NCBI GenBank assembly: GCA_946800325.1
Contig: OX326958.1
Coordinates: 68,011,264-68,075,263 of the forward strand
Length of the DNA stretch: 64,000 nt
Direction: 5' to 3'
Source: Luzula sylvatica
Lineage: Eukaryota > Streptophyta > Magnoliopsida > Poales > Juncaceae
Shown: in pieces, positions 24,201 through 35,668 of the stretch
Position numbering within the stretch: position 1 is the stretch's first letter
Layout: each line of letters starts with the position of its first letter
Translations under genes and position numbers: made by a program
The notes under the pieces: generated by a model
Seen by the model: only the letters and a program-made list of their open reading frames with translations
Told to the model about the DNA's origin: nothing
The model's database searches: none

Positions 24201-24982
24201 TTTAAAATACCCCTTTATTTTTTATATTTAATTTTACTAAATCTTTTTTGTTATTTTTATTAATATAAACAGTTAATTTTAATGTACATTCATTTTTACA
24301 TATTTTTTAAATATATTTAAGATTTTTTTATTTTTTATACTGACCAATTATTCTTTAATTTATTATTAGTTAATATGCTCATATATGTTTTGATCAACGT
24401 TTTAATATATGTTTTTAACTTTTATTTTCGAACATATAATAAGTATATACTAATACAATAGTAGATTATATATTTATTATTTGTTATAATTATATATTCG
24501 AATAATATATAAACGAAAATAAAACCTTGTTTAAATGTGTTTTTTTGAAGTATCCGTCCAATAGTCGACGACTTCTTTAAATTTCCAGAAAAGTCAGGGG
24601 TTAGTTAAAAACCCTTTAATATATATCCATTATTTATATGTGTTTATTCTATCTTTTTACATGTACATTATTTCTTTTTTGTATGTTTAAATGACAATGA
24701 CAATATATATTATTTTGTGCACACAATATTTGTATTCAACCATCTCAATAAGAACAAGTTTAGCTCGAGAGGGTTTCAATAAGTAATTGAACTCAACATA
24801 GAAGAAAAGAACTCGAAATATTCCATAATAATCGATACACTTTCAAGTTTCCAGTAAAAAATACTTCTTTCGCCTTTTCTTCACGTACTACGAAACTCGA
24901 AACTCGCATATAATCAACATCACGGGCTACGATATATAAAAACACATTGTTAAATATATAAATCCTCGACTCATTGCCCGAA
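24201..24982. other. AT-rich intergenic, SKIP35-like 3' flank
   Basis: No gene or repeat recognised. The last 200 bp should include the 3' UTR of the minus-strand ankyrin gene. Confidence 0.5.
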
Positions 24983-26986
24983 TCAAACAAAAAAAGTCGG
25001 CAAATGACGCTTCAAAACCGCCAAGAGTCGTTCCTTTCCCCAATTCTTGAAATCCGCTTCTTCGAATCTCCTCACCGCCGCCACCAGCGATCCTCGCAGC
25101 TTTTGCGGCAACAACACCGCGGTCATTTGCTCGCATTCTCTATACAACTTCAAGTATCCAATCGCCACCACTAGCTCGTCGGGTAGGCCGCCGAACCAAA
25201 TTCCCGATTCGGCCCTCTCGTAAATCCGAACCAAATTGACGAAATGCTCGTCTCCCAATGTCAGCGCTTTGTGATACGCTTCCGTCGTCCAATTCTCCCT
25301 CAAAAACTCTCTGAGCTCCGGCACGACGGTATCGTCGCCGAGAGATACGATATCATCCGCTACGCCGTAGGTCGCGTCCCAGTCCTGCAGGAAATTCGAC
25401 TTGAGGAGAAACTCGACTCCGTCGAACGAGCTCCTGCCATCTGTCCTCTCTCCCGCAGCCTTTATGATCTCCACTGCCAGAGTGGCGAGCACGCTTTTGG
25501 GGACTAGTGGTAGAAGATACGCAGCAACTTCCAGCCTCCCTGCCGAGGCTGCTCCTGTCAGCGCCAAGCACAACTCCATATCCCTGTTTTCAATATTTTT
25601 ACAAATAAGTCCCTCAAAACTTGATATTTTCGCAAAGGGGTCTGTTTATATTTACTTATTTACCTGCAGCCTCGAGTGACGAACCAGCTGACAACTAGCA
25701 AGCAACCTCGTTCCGAGGCACGCATTAAAGGACCAAGAAACGATCTAGATTTTCCCTCCTCGACGAGAATTTCCATCGTGTCGGTTCTGCAATAATGCGA
25801 TGCAAACCCCAATGCGAGGTCTACATCCACATCAAGACTGTTATCCGTCGCAATCTGCACGAAATAATCAAAAATCAGGGACCATTTCATAATTTCGACA
25901 CGAAGAGGGACTTCTCTGCAAAAAAAAGGAATTACTTGTAGTAAGATGCGGACGAGTTCGGTGCTTCCGAAGCGAGAAGCTTCTAGAAAGCACTGGTTGA
26001 CATTATCCGCGCCGGAATCGACTAACAACACTAAAAGGCCACGAATCATGGCTGAGGGCGGTCCAGCGGACCAGCCCGGGTCGAACAGGGTCGAAAAGAG
26101 AGTCAAAGGGAAACAAACTGCGTCGAAAGCCTCTGTGAAGTCCTTTCCTGATAATTTATTTCCAGCCAGGTCCAGGAAGAAGGTGAAGGCCGAGAGTCTG
26201 AGCTGGACTTCGGTTGCGCCACCTGGCCCGAGCCTGGAAGCGCGTCCCTCGTCAGGAGTGTCAGTATCGGGCCGGTTGTAGTGGAATGATATGCACGTGA
26301 GGGCCCACTCCATGAATTTCTGCACTTTTGCACTTGCTTCTGCTTTTAAGAAATCGTCTCCGTTGTACTCTCTGAGTCGTTCTCGTAATCTGAAGAGAAG
26401 AATTGGATGATTTTAGATAAATAATTTGAATAAGGGGAATTTATTGAGAGGATTTGGTTTACCTTTCGGCGAGTACGGCTTTGTCCTCTTCGGAGCTGCC
26501 GGCCAAGTTGCTCTGATAAGCGGAGACACAGGAGGCGAGAAACGCAGTGCGAAGCATGGCGCGCATGAAATCGTTGGCACCACGTTCTATGATTTCTTTT
26601 ATTAACTTTGTGATTTTGGAAAAGTCGTGTTTTGAGTTGAGAAACCAAATGAAATCCAGAGTCATGCATAGCATGTGATTCAGGGTATGGGTATCGGCCA
26701 GTGCGAGGAGGTTATGAGCCTCTTCCCAGTTGTGAGAAAGTACGGCAAGGTGGAATGATCGTCCTAGCTGGTTTCGGCCGTACCGGTACATCCGTTGTTT
26801 ATTTCTTGAATCCGCGACGGGATAGGAGGATTGGGCTTTCGTCAAATCTGTAGTTCCTGGTTTAGATTTGGACATTTTGGAAATTAGAGGGTTTCCTTGC
26901 GGTAATTTCTTATTGGTAGAGATGCTTCCTTCTCCTTTCTCTGGCGAATTGGGGACTGGTTTTTCTTCAATCTGGTTGACTTCCAT
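24983..26986 (-). CDS. SKIP35: ankyrin repeat protein, SKIP35-like
   Basis: Four exons: 26986-26463, 26389-25936, 25854-25664 and 25583-24983, all GT-AG and in phase, about 589 residues. SKIP35 was found as a partner of the SCF ubiquitin ligase subunit SKP1 (ASK1); its exact role is unknown. A low-complexity Lys/Ser/Pro N-terminus of about 75 residues is followed by degenerate helical ankyrin-type repeats: GRSFHLAVLSHNWEEAHNLL, FLEASRFGSTELVRILLQ, LMRASERGCLLVVSWFVTRG and ALTGAASAGRLEVAAYLLP. The C-terminal region includes IIKAAGER, GVEFLLKSNFL, YLKLYRECEQM and KLRGSLVAAVRRFEE. I chose the ATG at 26986; the frame is open further upstream but without another ATG. Exons are much GC-richer than the surroundings. 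Confidence 0.88.
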
Positions 26987-27043
26987 GTTCGAGCGCCAAG
27001 GTTTATCCTCGTAATGTAGCTTTGTATGCGAAGTTATGATCAA

Positions 27044-30000
27044 ATTCGGCGCAGTTTGATCGAAACTGAAAGACCCAAATCGAAGTATTCCCCCAAATTC
27101 CGCTCAGTTGGTTCTTGGAGATTGAACTTTAAGTTTCTCGAAGAACCGATACAATGGGGAAGCCAAATCTATCGAAGATCATTCGTAAGATGGCTATTTT
27201 ATAATACTAGAGATTACGCCCAACAAAGCAAATTAACCCGAAAAAAAAGCAAAATTAAATACCTGATGATTGCAATATTCTAAGAAAAGAAAACAAAATT
27301 GAACCCAGAAACTCTAAACTCTATTTTTCCGAGTAATTATGAAATCCGTAGTCTCTAAAAATGGTGATTTTCACAAGAATAATTTAGTACCATAAATCAC
27401 GAGGAGGAGACACAAAAGGGTAATCGACCAGAGAGAGAGAAAAGAGGACCGAGTGACACCCTTCAACCTATTGTGGAGAACCTCTCAAGTTCAAACTCTC
27501 CTTTTTGTGTATCAATAAGAATATAAGAACACTTTTTTTCTTCATATAAGCTAATAATATTGTTGATTACACTAGCAGAAAAAGCTAATATATAAACACT
27601 TTTTTAGTTAAAATTTGATATGTTTGAGAGTGGAATTTTATACAAATAAGCTGGAGTACAGATCAAATTGATGGATTTTTTATTTTTTTTTTTAATTTTT
27701 GAAGATAAACATTACATCGCTTTCAGATTTTAGTTCGGTAGCATTTTTTTTCTTTTACGACGCTATAACGGACTGTTATATCGTGAATCGCACAATATAA
27801 CGGTTGTAACAGTGTCATATTTTTGTTTTTACTTTCATATGTTTTTTACATAACATTTGATTATTTTATTTTCTTTTGATTTCAATTTCCACGAATAAAT
27901 AACTACTATTGTTCACTCAAATATTTATTTCTACTTCCGTTAAGTTTTATACTGAATATTTAATTTATTTTATTTTGTTTTCACTTGTCTTTTCATGAGC
28001 AACTAATTTTTCTTCAATAATTTTTCTATTTCTAATGACTTCTTATGATTATTTTCTAAAAAAAATCCACTTAATAACTAAATGAAGAAGTTTATTTACT
28101 CCCAAATAAACTTTCCGGATAACGTTTGAATTTTTTTAGTAGTTGATGCAATTCATGCTTAATATTAATTTCTAACTTCAATTTTAATTTTGTAGTAGTT
28201 TCGAGTGTCGCCTCTTCGAAATCGAAGTCAATATATCCTGGTTCTGGTATTATGTGGACCCAATAATAAATTATGTAAAGACCGTAATATGGTACATTAA
28301 TATTATTTTAATTTAAAATCATATTTGGATGTTAAATTATATTTATTTGCATTTTGTAGCTTTATAAAAAATAGTTTTGATCAAAATCCGCTGCGATGAT
28401 GAAGTAGCGTTATATCGCCCGATTTACGCTAATCGCTAAATTAATCGTCAAAACGCTATGCGTTGCTACACGTTATTTAAATGATTGATTGTTTTTCCTC
28501 CAAATCTATGTTAAATGAATTAATTGCCACGACTCACAGTAATAAAATGGCATAGAAACACATTACAAAAAACAGAAACAATCAATTTCTTAAAAATCAA
28601 TGCTTGAAATTCTAATTGGCAGGAAAACTTTCACTAGTTCCTCCAAATTGAGAGAAAGAAAAAATGTCATAAAATCAAACTAAAAGAACTGCCCTAGATC
28701 TCAACCATTCCGCAAATAAAATAACTACACGAATGAACTTCTACTCTCTAAAGCCCAGAAAAGAAAAGGTGTCATTTTTTAATAAACTTTGCTAGAATGA
28801 TCCTAATTAATTTCAAATTGACCAAAAACAATCTTTATGAAAACTCGACTAACCTTAATTAAACAAAAAATAATCTAAATTAACACAATAAACCTCACCA
28901 GTGTTCAAACAACATAAAAAAATATAGCAGGACTGAACACGAGATCTGAAACAACATATTTTTTTTTTTGAAAAACACGAAATCCGAAACTTTATGAAAA
29001 ACAAAATCTGAAAAAAGTATACCTTTACGTGAGCACGCAAGGAGCACCAACAACGAGATGGATGCCAGGCGTCTCTGTATGCTATTGTTTATACCAGGCG
29101 GTAGAGAGACGATGAAATTTTGAGAATTTTTTTTATAGTGGGCGACAGAGAGACGAGCGGAGACGCCAAGAAGAAGATGAAGACAGTTTTAGTATCTCCC
29201 GCTAGATTATTCACTTCCCGTGACTCCGATTCTTGTAGTTTTGAGCGAAAGTGAATTTGTAATAATACGAGGCCCCAAGAGAACAACAATTGCATGAGTT
29301 AGAGTAAATACATCATACTAAACAAAATAATTATCTCACTTACGATAAGTCATACTACCAACTGCCTTAGTCACAGTATGCCAAAAAGCCCTAATTGTAG
29401 TCCATGTCTCGTTGTCAATCCCCTTGCATATCTCTCCAATTCCTCTCTCGATTTACTTCTTATATCTCTTTTTTCGTGTGTTGTTTTGCAAAATCTAAGT
29501 GTAGATAAGTATCTTGAAAATAAAAAATATTAGGAAAAAATAATGGTGTTATCCGTAATTTTTTCTCACAAGAACTTTGCCGAACATTTTTTTGTGTGTT
29601 ATTTATGGTATTTTTTATATTTAATTAACATCACAAACCTCTATCAGATTAAACACAATTGCAAGGAACAAATCACACACAAATAACCAAGACTATAAGT
29701 TTTTTTGTTCTTTCATAAACTTGGTACCAGCACAATTTCACCATATAACTGTAACGAGAATAAAACTTTCATATATTATTTCTACATCTAAATCACAGGT
29801 TACACGTTAATCTTCTTCACCAATGAAGAGAATTATAAATTATAAATTTAAGAAAGAATCTCACCAAATTAAAAGAACTAACTTTAACGAAAAAAAATTG
29901 AATTTTTTCTTTAACCGTGCCGGTCATATCAAATCGATAATCTCGTGAGGGCCAAATAATAATCTCATTCCAATCCTTCTTTCCTTTTTCTTCTTCCTTC

Positions 30001-30077
30001 GCTTCTCTCATTTCTTTTTTCTCAGCAATACACACAACATAGGGAGAAGAGCTGCAAGGCTCCCCGCTCCCGACTTC
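27044..30077. other. intergenic, no gene recognised
   Basis: About 3 kb with short ORFs but no family I recognise. Patches at about 27765-27815 and 28390-28480 share ATATAACG/TAGCG-type words in opposite orientation and may be ends of a decayed element. The first 400 bp upstream of 26986 likely hold the SKIP35-like promoter and a GA-rich 5' UTR region at about 27430. Confidence 0.45.
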
Positions 30078-30262
30078 TTTTTTTTTGAAGGAGGATCGAC
30101 AATATGTCGAGGCCTCGAATATATTAGATCAAAGAATGTTACAGTTTACAATGATTTGGAAGATCCATAGAAATGCTACGTATCTATTTGGATCGTTCCA
30201 GACAAACATTTAGTGACTAAATGACTACTTAGTATATAAGATACTACTTGTAACCTAAAGGA

Positions 30263-33200
30263 CTACTCGCAGTATTTATTCCAGGATATCGTGTCTTGTA
30301 GAACAAGATTGAAGATCCGAGTTGAAGATTGGGGTTTGTCGTTGAAGATAGTGTCATTGCGGGATTTCCAGATATTCCATATGGCTGCAAGCCATGCCGT
30401 TTTCCATAGCTTTGTGGTATGATTTGACGACCAGAAATCGAACGGTTTCGATATATCAGGAGATGTTTCATGCATTCTAGAGGTGAGGTTGCCCCAAATT
30501 TCTTTAGAGAAGGCACATTCGTACAATAAATGCTTAGATGTCTCTTCTTCTGTTTTACATAGGGGACATACTTGGTTGTTGGGCCATCCTCTTAGTTGCA
30601 GATTATCACTCGTTAGTATGCGAGATTGGATGGCTAACCAACCAAAAAAACGGACTTTGAGCGGAGCTTGTGCTTTAAAAAGCGAGGTGTTCCAGAGGCA
30701 GATAACACCTGGATTTATGAAGAAGGAGTAGATATTTTTGGACTTGAAGGGTTGAAGTTGTTCGTTGGAGTCGTCACATGGAAGAGCGTTGAAGGTATTG
30801 TATAATGGCATCAGTTTGGCCAGGTCTTTAATAAAGAAAGAGGACGTTCTTTGATGGGAGATTGATGTATGGGTTATGTTTGTGGAGTTGTATAACTCCA
30901 CTAATGTTTCAGACCAGAGGGAAGAGTGGTTGTTATTGGCTTTATGTATCCATTTCATGAGGAGAGCTTTATTTTGTAGATTTAAATTTGCCAAACCCAA
31001 CCCACCATTAGATTTAGGTAAGGTGACTTTGTTCCAGTTAATTAGACAATGTCCCCCAAGACACTTTTGTTCTCCTTTCCATAGAAAACCCCTAGATATT
31101 GAGTTGATTTCCTTAATGACCCATTGGGGTAATTTTAGGACTTGCATAAAATGGACGGGTATAGCATTGAGCACAGATTTGACCAGCGTTAAACGGCCTC
31201 CTGATGAAAGAAGGAGTCCTTTCCAAGAGGATAGCTTATTTCTCATTTTTTGGATAAGTGGTGCAAATGCTATTTTGGGTGGTTTCCGGATAGAAAGTGG
31301 TATCCCGAGATAGGTGATGGGTAAAGAGGTTTGGGGACATTTGAGGATGTTCGTGAGGACACTGTGTAGTTCCTCCGGTATTGCGATAGGCACAAAAGAT
31401 GTTTTCGCCCAATTTATTTGGAGGCCGGATAACTCAGAGAAAATATCTAGTGCAAGGGAAATGATTTTGAGATTGTTTGGTCTCGCCTCGACAAAGAGAA
31501 CCGTGTCATCTGCATATTGCATGGCTTTCGGTGCAAATTTCATTGGGTCCGATAGAATTGGGTTCAAAGTTTCTAATAAGTTTTGTAGTGAATCAGCTAC
31601 TAAGTTGAATAGTAGCGGAGATAGAGGGTCTCCTTGTCTTAGTCCTCTAAGATGATCGAATAGAAGACCCCGTTGTCCGTTGATTCGGACTCTAGAGGAA
31701 GAAGAGGAGGTTAGGGCTCTAATCCATTGAACACACGTTTCAGGAAATCCCCTCGCGTATAATAGATTGTATAAGAATTCCCATGAGACTGTATCAAATG
31801 CTTTTCGAAAGTCTATTTTAAGCATGATCGATGGGGTTTTTGATTTATGTAAATGTGATAGGATTTCTCGAGTAGATATAAACATCTCCGCAATGGATCT
31901 TTGTCGAATAAATGCGCCTTGTTTGTTGGAGATAAGGTTTGGAAGAATTGGTTGTATTCTATTAGATAGGAGTTTCGAGATGATTTTGGAGATTGGGGTA
32001 ATGATGCTAATTGGTCTAAACTCGGTCATTTCCAAAGCATCTGTTTTCTTTTTTAATAGGGAGATGTCCGCGAAGTTTATCCTTTTCATGTCTCTAAGTG
32101 GAATTGAGTTTTGATGAAAGGATTCACAGATCGCGAAGATATCTGCTTGCAAAAGAGTCCAGTATTGTTGGAAGAATTCGGAGGCAAATCCATCCGGACC
32201 CACTGATTTTCCTTTTGCTAGCGACATTACCGTTAACCTTATTTCTTCCATCGAGAAGGGAAGAGCCAAATTGAAGAGATCTTCATTGATGGTTTGTGAG
32301 TATATTTTTTGAAAAAAGAGTGAAGAAGATTGGGGGTTTGTATAGCTTCTAGAGCCTAGGAGTTCTTGATAGAATCTAGAGAAGTGAGCGAGAATTAGAG
32401 TAGGTGATGTGATGATTTGGCCATGTACTTTAATGGCCGAAATGTTGGATTTGAATTTTTTATATGAAGCTACTCTGTGGAAGTAAGCCGTATTATTGTC
32501 TCCTAGTTTAAGCCACCGATTAGAACTTCTTTGGCGCCATTTTTCCTCTAATATTGAGGTTAAGTCTGAGATCTTAGTACGGAGATCGATTCTTAATAGG
32601 CTCTCGCTATGAGATAAAGATCTAGATTCTTCAGAGATGTCAAGAGAGCGAAGGACTTCTTTCGCAGATGATAAAATAGGATTAATGTTCTTGAATTTGT
32701 CATTAGCCCATTGACATATTTTGTCTTTGGATGATTTCATTTTTTTAATGAAAGATTGAACTGGTGGTAGGGGATGTCTAGGAATCCATATATGTTCAAG
32801 AATCGGAGTGAGATCTTGGCACTTAAGCCAATATTTTTCAAACTTGAACGGTCTCTTTTTGTTGAGAGACGGAGTTTTGATTCTCATGATTAACGGTGGA
32901 TGGTCCGATGTGGTCATCGGTAAGTCCTCGAATGAGAATTCTAGGTTGAGAGAGAGGATGTCATTTGATATGAAGGCCCGATCCAACTTCGATAGAGTTG
33001 GCGACGAGCGTTTGTTGGACCACGTGTAGTGTCTACCGGTTAATTGCACTTCAATAAGATTGAGTTGGTCAATTATCGAGTTGAATTGCATAATGAGGCC
33101 AATATTAGGATTATTGGCCGTAGTGTCATTTGGGGACCTTAGAAGGTTAAAGTCGCCAATAAGGATCCAAGGTAAACCATTTAAATTTATATTTTGGAGG

Positions 33201-33583
33201 TCCAACAAAAATGATTGTTTTAAAGATTGACTTGATGGGCCATAGATATTGGATATTAGGATATGAGTTCCGTCCGTAAGTGATAGCACCGTGTTGAGGG
33301 AGAATTCAGTGGAGTATGAGGAGATAAGAGAGAATTGATTAGACCAAGAGGTTAAGAGACCTCCTTTTGTCCCGAGAGATGGAGACAATTCAAAGGAGGC
33401 GAGATAATTGGGTAAAATAGATTTAATTAAGAAATTATTTGGGTTGCACAACTTGGTTTCTTGTATGCAAGCCATGCTACATTTTGAGGTTCTTAGCGAT
33501 TCACGTACTAAATTACGTTTATCTTTGTAACCTAGGCCTCTTACATTCCATGTAAGCAAGGAGAAATTTATTTGATTCATCAT
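30263..33583 (-). CDS. LINE ORF2: endonuclease and reverse transcriptase
   Basis: 1106 codons with no internal stop. The N-terminal AP-type endonuclease (about 1-230) keeps its key motifs: TWNVRGLG, QETKL, GDFNLL and the terminal SDH. The reverse transcriptase (about 470-750) keeps GPDGF, the KIDFRKAFD block, LRGLRQGDPLSPLLF and the catalytic YADD at about residue 690. A C-terminal zf-RVT domain (about 960-1040) has CPLCKTEEETSKHLLYECAF. There is no RNase H domain. The protein would nick DNA and reverse-transcribe LINE RNA in the nucleus. An unbroken frame this long suggests recent insertion, though the truncated ORF1 should prevent independent movement. Confidence 0.93.
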   Translation of the reverse strand: MMNQINFSLLTWNVRGLGYKDKRNLVRESLRTSKCSMACIQETKLCNPNNFLIKSILPNYLASFELSPSLGTKGGLLTSWSNQFSLISSYSTEFSLNTVLSLTDGTHILISNIYGPSSQSLKQSFLLDLQNINLNGLPWILIGDFNLLRSPNDTTANNPNIGLIMQFNSIIDQLNLIEVQLTGRHYTWSNKRSSPTLSKLDRAFISNDILSLNLEFSFEDLPMTTSDHPPLIMRIKTPSLNKKRPFKFEKYWLKCQDLTPILEHIWIPRHPLPPVQSFIKKMKSSKDKICQWANDKFKNINPILSSAKEVLRSLDISEESRSLSHSESLLRIDLRTKISDLTSILEEKWRQRSSNRWLKLGDNNTAYFHRVASYKKFKSNISAIKVHGQIITSPTLILAHFSRFYQELLGSRSYTNPQSSSLFFQKIYSQTINEDLFNLALPFSMEEIRLTVMSLAKGKSVGPDGFASEFFQQYWTLLQADIFAICESFHQNSIPLRDMKRINFADISLLKKKTDALEMTEFRPISIITPISKIISKLLSNRIQPILPNLISNKQGAFIRQRSIAEMFISTREILSHLHKSKTPSIMLKIDFRKAFDTVSWEFLYNLLYARGFPETCVQWIRALTSSSSSRVRINGQRGLLFDHLRGLRQGDPLSPLLFNLVADSLQNLLETLNPILSDPMKFAPKAMQYADDTVLFVEARPNNLKIISLALDIFSELSGLQINWAKTSFVPIAIPEELHSVLTNILKCPQTSLPITYLGIPLSIRKPPKIAFAPLIQKMRNKLSSWKGLLLSSGGRLTLVKSVLNAIPVHFMQVLKLPQWVIKEINSISRGFLWKGEQKCLGGHCLINWNKVTLPKSNGGLGLANLNLQNKALLMKWIHKANNNHSSLWSETLVELYNSTNITHTSISHQRTSSFFIKDLAKLMPLYNTFNALPCDDSNEQLQPFKSKNIYSFFINPGVICLWNTSLFKAQAPLKVRFFGWLAIQSRILTSDNLQLRGWPNNQVCPLCKTEEETSKHLLYECAFSKEIWGNLTSRMHETSPDISKPFDFWSSNHTTKLWKTAWLAAIWNIWKSRNDTIFNDKPQSSTRIFNLVLQDTISWNKYCE

Positions 33584-33699
33584 AAAACAAAATTGTCGAG
33601 TTCGAAAGATGAGAAAGTTTAAAGAAATGATAAAGAAATAATAGAGATAAAAGAAATGATCAAAGAAAAAATTGGATTAAAGAGATAATCCATCAATGA

Positions 33700-34581
33700 T
33701 CAAGGCACGCTTGTTGGGCTATCCTCCTCTCCATAATCTCTATGCTCCTCATTAATGCGACCTTGCGAAATGAGAGTTGAGTTAGTAAGAGAGTTTACTT
33801 GTTCAATAATGGAGATAGATTTAGATTTAATATTTTGATTTTGTAAGTTGGCTGAGTTGAGTATATTTTCGATTTGTTGGGTTTTTGGGAGCCCCAGCAT
33901 GTCTCGAATTTCCGAAATAGTGGTTGAAGAAAGAGGGGTTGTCTCATTTTTTTCACTTTGTAGTTCCGTTATTATTTCCTCTCGTAGGAACTTTTTTGAT
34001 TTTTTATGAGTAGTACGTTTATTTTTAGAGGTTTGTTTTGTTGTTTCTTGATTATCATTATAGATTAGAGGGTAGCCTGAGCCGATAAGAAGAGGCGATT
34101 GTGGACCCTCACGTTGCGATGAAGAAGGATGGAGAACTTTATTTTTTGTGAGATTAGAATTTTCCTCCTCAGATAGATTTAGTTTTTCACATTGAATATT
34201 GTTATCACCCCCATTAAGGGTCTGACCCAACAAGAGTGGTAGGTCTCGTGAATTTGAGATAATGGTATTTGAGGTATTGGGTCCAAGATAATTAATATCT
34301 GACCCAATGGGAGTATGTTCAGACCCGATAAAAGAGAGAGGAGAGAGAGTGGGTCCAGACCCGTTAACTACAGATCCGTTTGCCAGAGCTTGAATATTGG
34401 GTAGTAAAATTAGGGCAGACCCGTTAACAGGGGCTGGTGCAGATCCGTTTTCGAAGCTGAGAGCTGTGTTCTTTTCTGTCACAGAATCGTTCACAGTTTT
34501 TTTGAGAGATTGAGAATTAGTAGCTGCAGATCCAGTAGCTACAGACCCGTTAAGGATTTTTTTGGAGGTATTTGCAGCCAT
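33700..34581 (-). pseudogene. LINE ORF1 C-terminal part (truncated)
   Basis: A 293-codon frame. The N-terminal half repeats NGS motifs (NGSV, NGSA and variants) with polar low-complexity sequence. The C-terminal half has a basic KNKRTTHKKSKK patch and a possible amphipathic helix. The DUF4283 and CCHC parts expected upstream are absent because an in-frame stop and unrelated AT-rich DNA follow beyond about 34625. Confidence 0.7.
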
Positions 34582-34625
34582 TAAAACAGACCCGTTAACA
34601 GTATTGTCAGAAGATTTATTTTTAA

Positions 34626-35043
34626 AAAAATAATTATATTGTGTCTCAAAACTTATCTCAATATTTTTTATACGAATTTCAAAAATAATTAATTGAGGTG
34701 ATTAACAACCCAATTAACAAAAAAAATAACATGTAGATATTTATTAACGGTTAATTTACATGTATGTTAATTAATATATTGAGATCAAGAGTCAATTCAC
34801 AAACTCACATTAATTGAATTGCTAATCACTCGAATTAATTATTCTTGAGATTCACATAAAAATGTTGAAGTGAGTTCGGGAGACATTATATCAGAGCTAA
34901 GGAAGAGTGAATGAGAAAAAAGAGTCGCAAATCCGGTCCGTACTCAATATATTTTCGCCCTTGAATCGTCCTAAAATCTCCTACTCAATAGAAAGAGCTG
35001 AAAATCTATTCTTTCCTCGAAATCAAATAAAGGAAAAAACATT
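34626..35043. other. intergenic between LINE and solo LTR
   Basis: AT-rich, no gene. A motif around ATTAATTG/CTCAATTAATT repeats in both orientations (about 34685-34860), perhaps a small palindromic element. Confidence 0.4.
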
Positions 35044-35048
35044 TATAT

Positions 35049-35533
35049 TGTTGAAGTATTAATTCATTTTCTTGAATATAATATAATTAATTTACTTCAT
35101 AGTAAAGATGAAGTAACTTAAGCATGAAGAATAGACATGAATATTGGAGAGTGTTCTAGATGATTAATTGGAGATGTGTAGAAATATCATGCACATTATT
35201 TAACCGATATTGTATTTGTATTGGAGGTCAAAGAGAATTCTAAGTTTCTCTAGAATCTCCAAGAATCTCCAAGTTACACCTACACATTGATGCATGACTA
35301 TAAGTCTATAAATAGGAAGGTAGGATAGTTCTATGGAATAATACAAGAGAGAGAGAGATCAATAAAAAGAAAAATAGAAAGAGAGAGAGAGAGAGAAAAC
35401 GAGAGCTAGAGTGAAAGAAATTTAGAGAGAGAAAAACATTAAGAGAGAGAAAGTGCGTGTGTTAGTTTTGTATTAAAAAATTTGTGTAATAAAATTAGTA
35501 TTTGAGTGTTAAACCGCTGTGCAAATTCCAACA
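35049..35533 (+). mobile_element. solo LTR, Ty1/copia type (485 bp)
   Basis: It begins TGTTGAAGTATTAATTC, ends TTCCAACA, and is flanked by TATAT on both sides (35044-35048, 35534-35538). Its body matches the LTRs of the copia element at 41828-45621, including the TATA region (CTATAAATAGGAAGG) and a long GA-rich tract. No internal region follows, so it arose by LTR-LTR recombination. It sits about 135 bp beyond the stop codon of the first MLO gene and may overlap its 3' flank. Confidence 0.92.
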
Positions 35534-35668
35534 TATATATTTTATCATAATAAATCCATATATAACATTTTTCTGCTAATATACTCTCACATATATAATA
35601 ATTGTTTCTCCGTTCAGAAAATAAACAAAAACATTCATCACAAACTCTATACCAGTCAAACTAGATTT

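Larger units (their letters stand above)
30078..34625 (-). mobile_element. L1-type LINE, 5'-truncated, with intact ORF2
   Basis: On the minus strand: the end of ORF1 (34581-33700), a 116-bp spacer, ORF2 (33583-30263), a short 3' UTR and a 9-base poly(A) seen as T at 30078-30086. ORF1 lacks its usual N-terminal domain and zinc knuckle, so the copy is truncated at about 34625, normal for L1 target-primed integration. I found no target-site duplication. Confidence 0.85.

Noticed and set aside
30483..33029. Plus-strand ORFs across the LINE (up to 145 codons)
   Set aside because: Shadows of the intact minus-strand ORF2.
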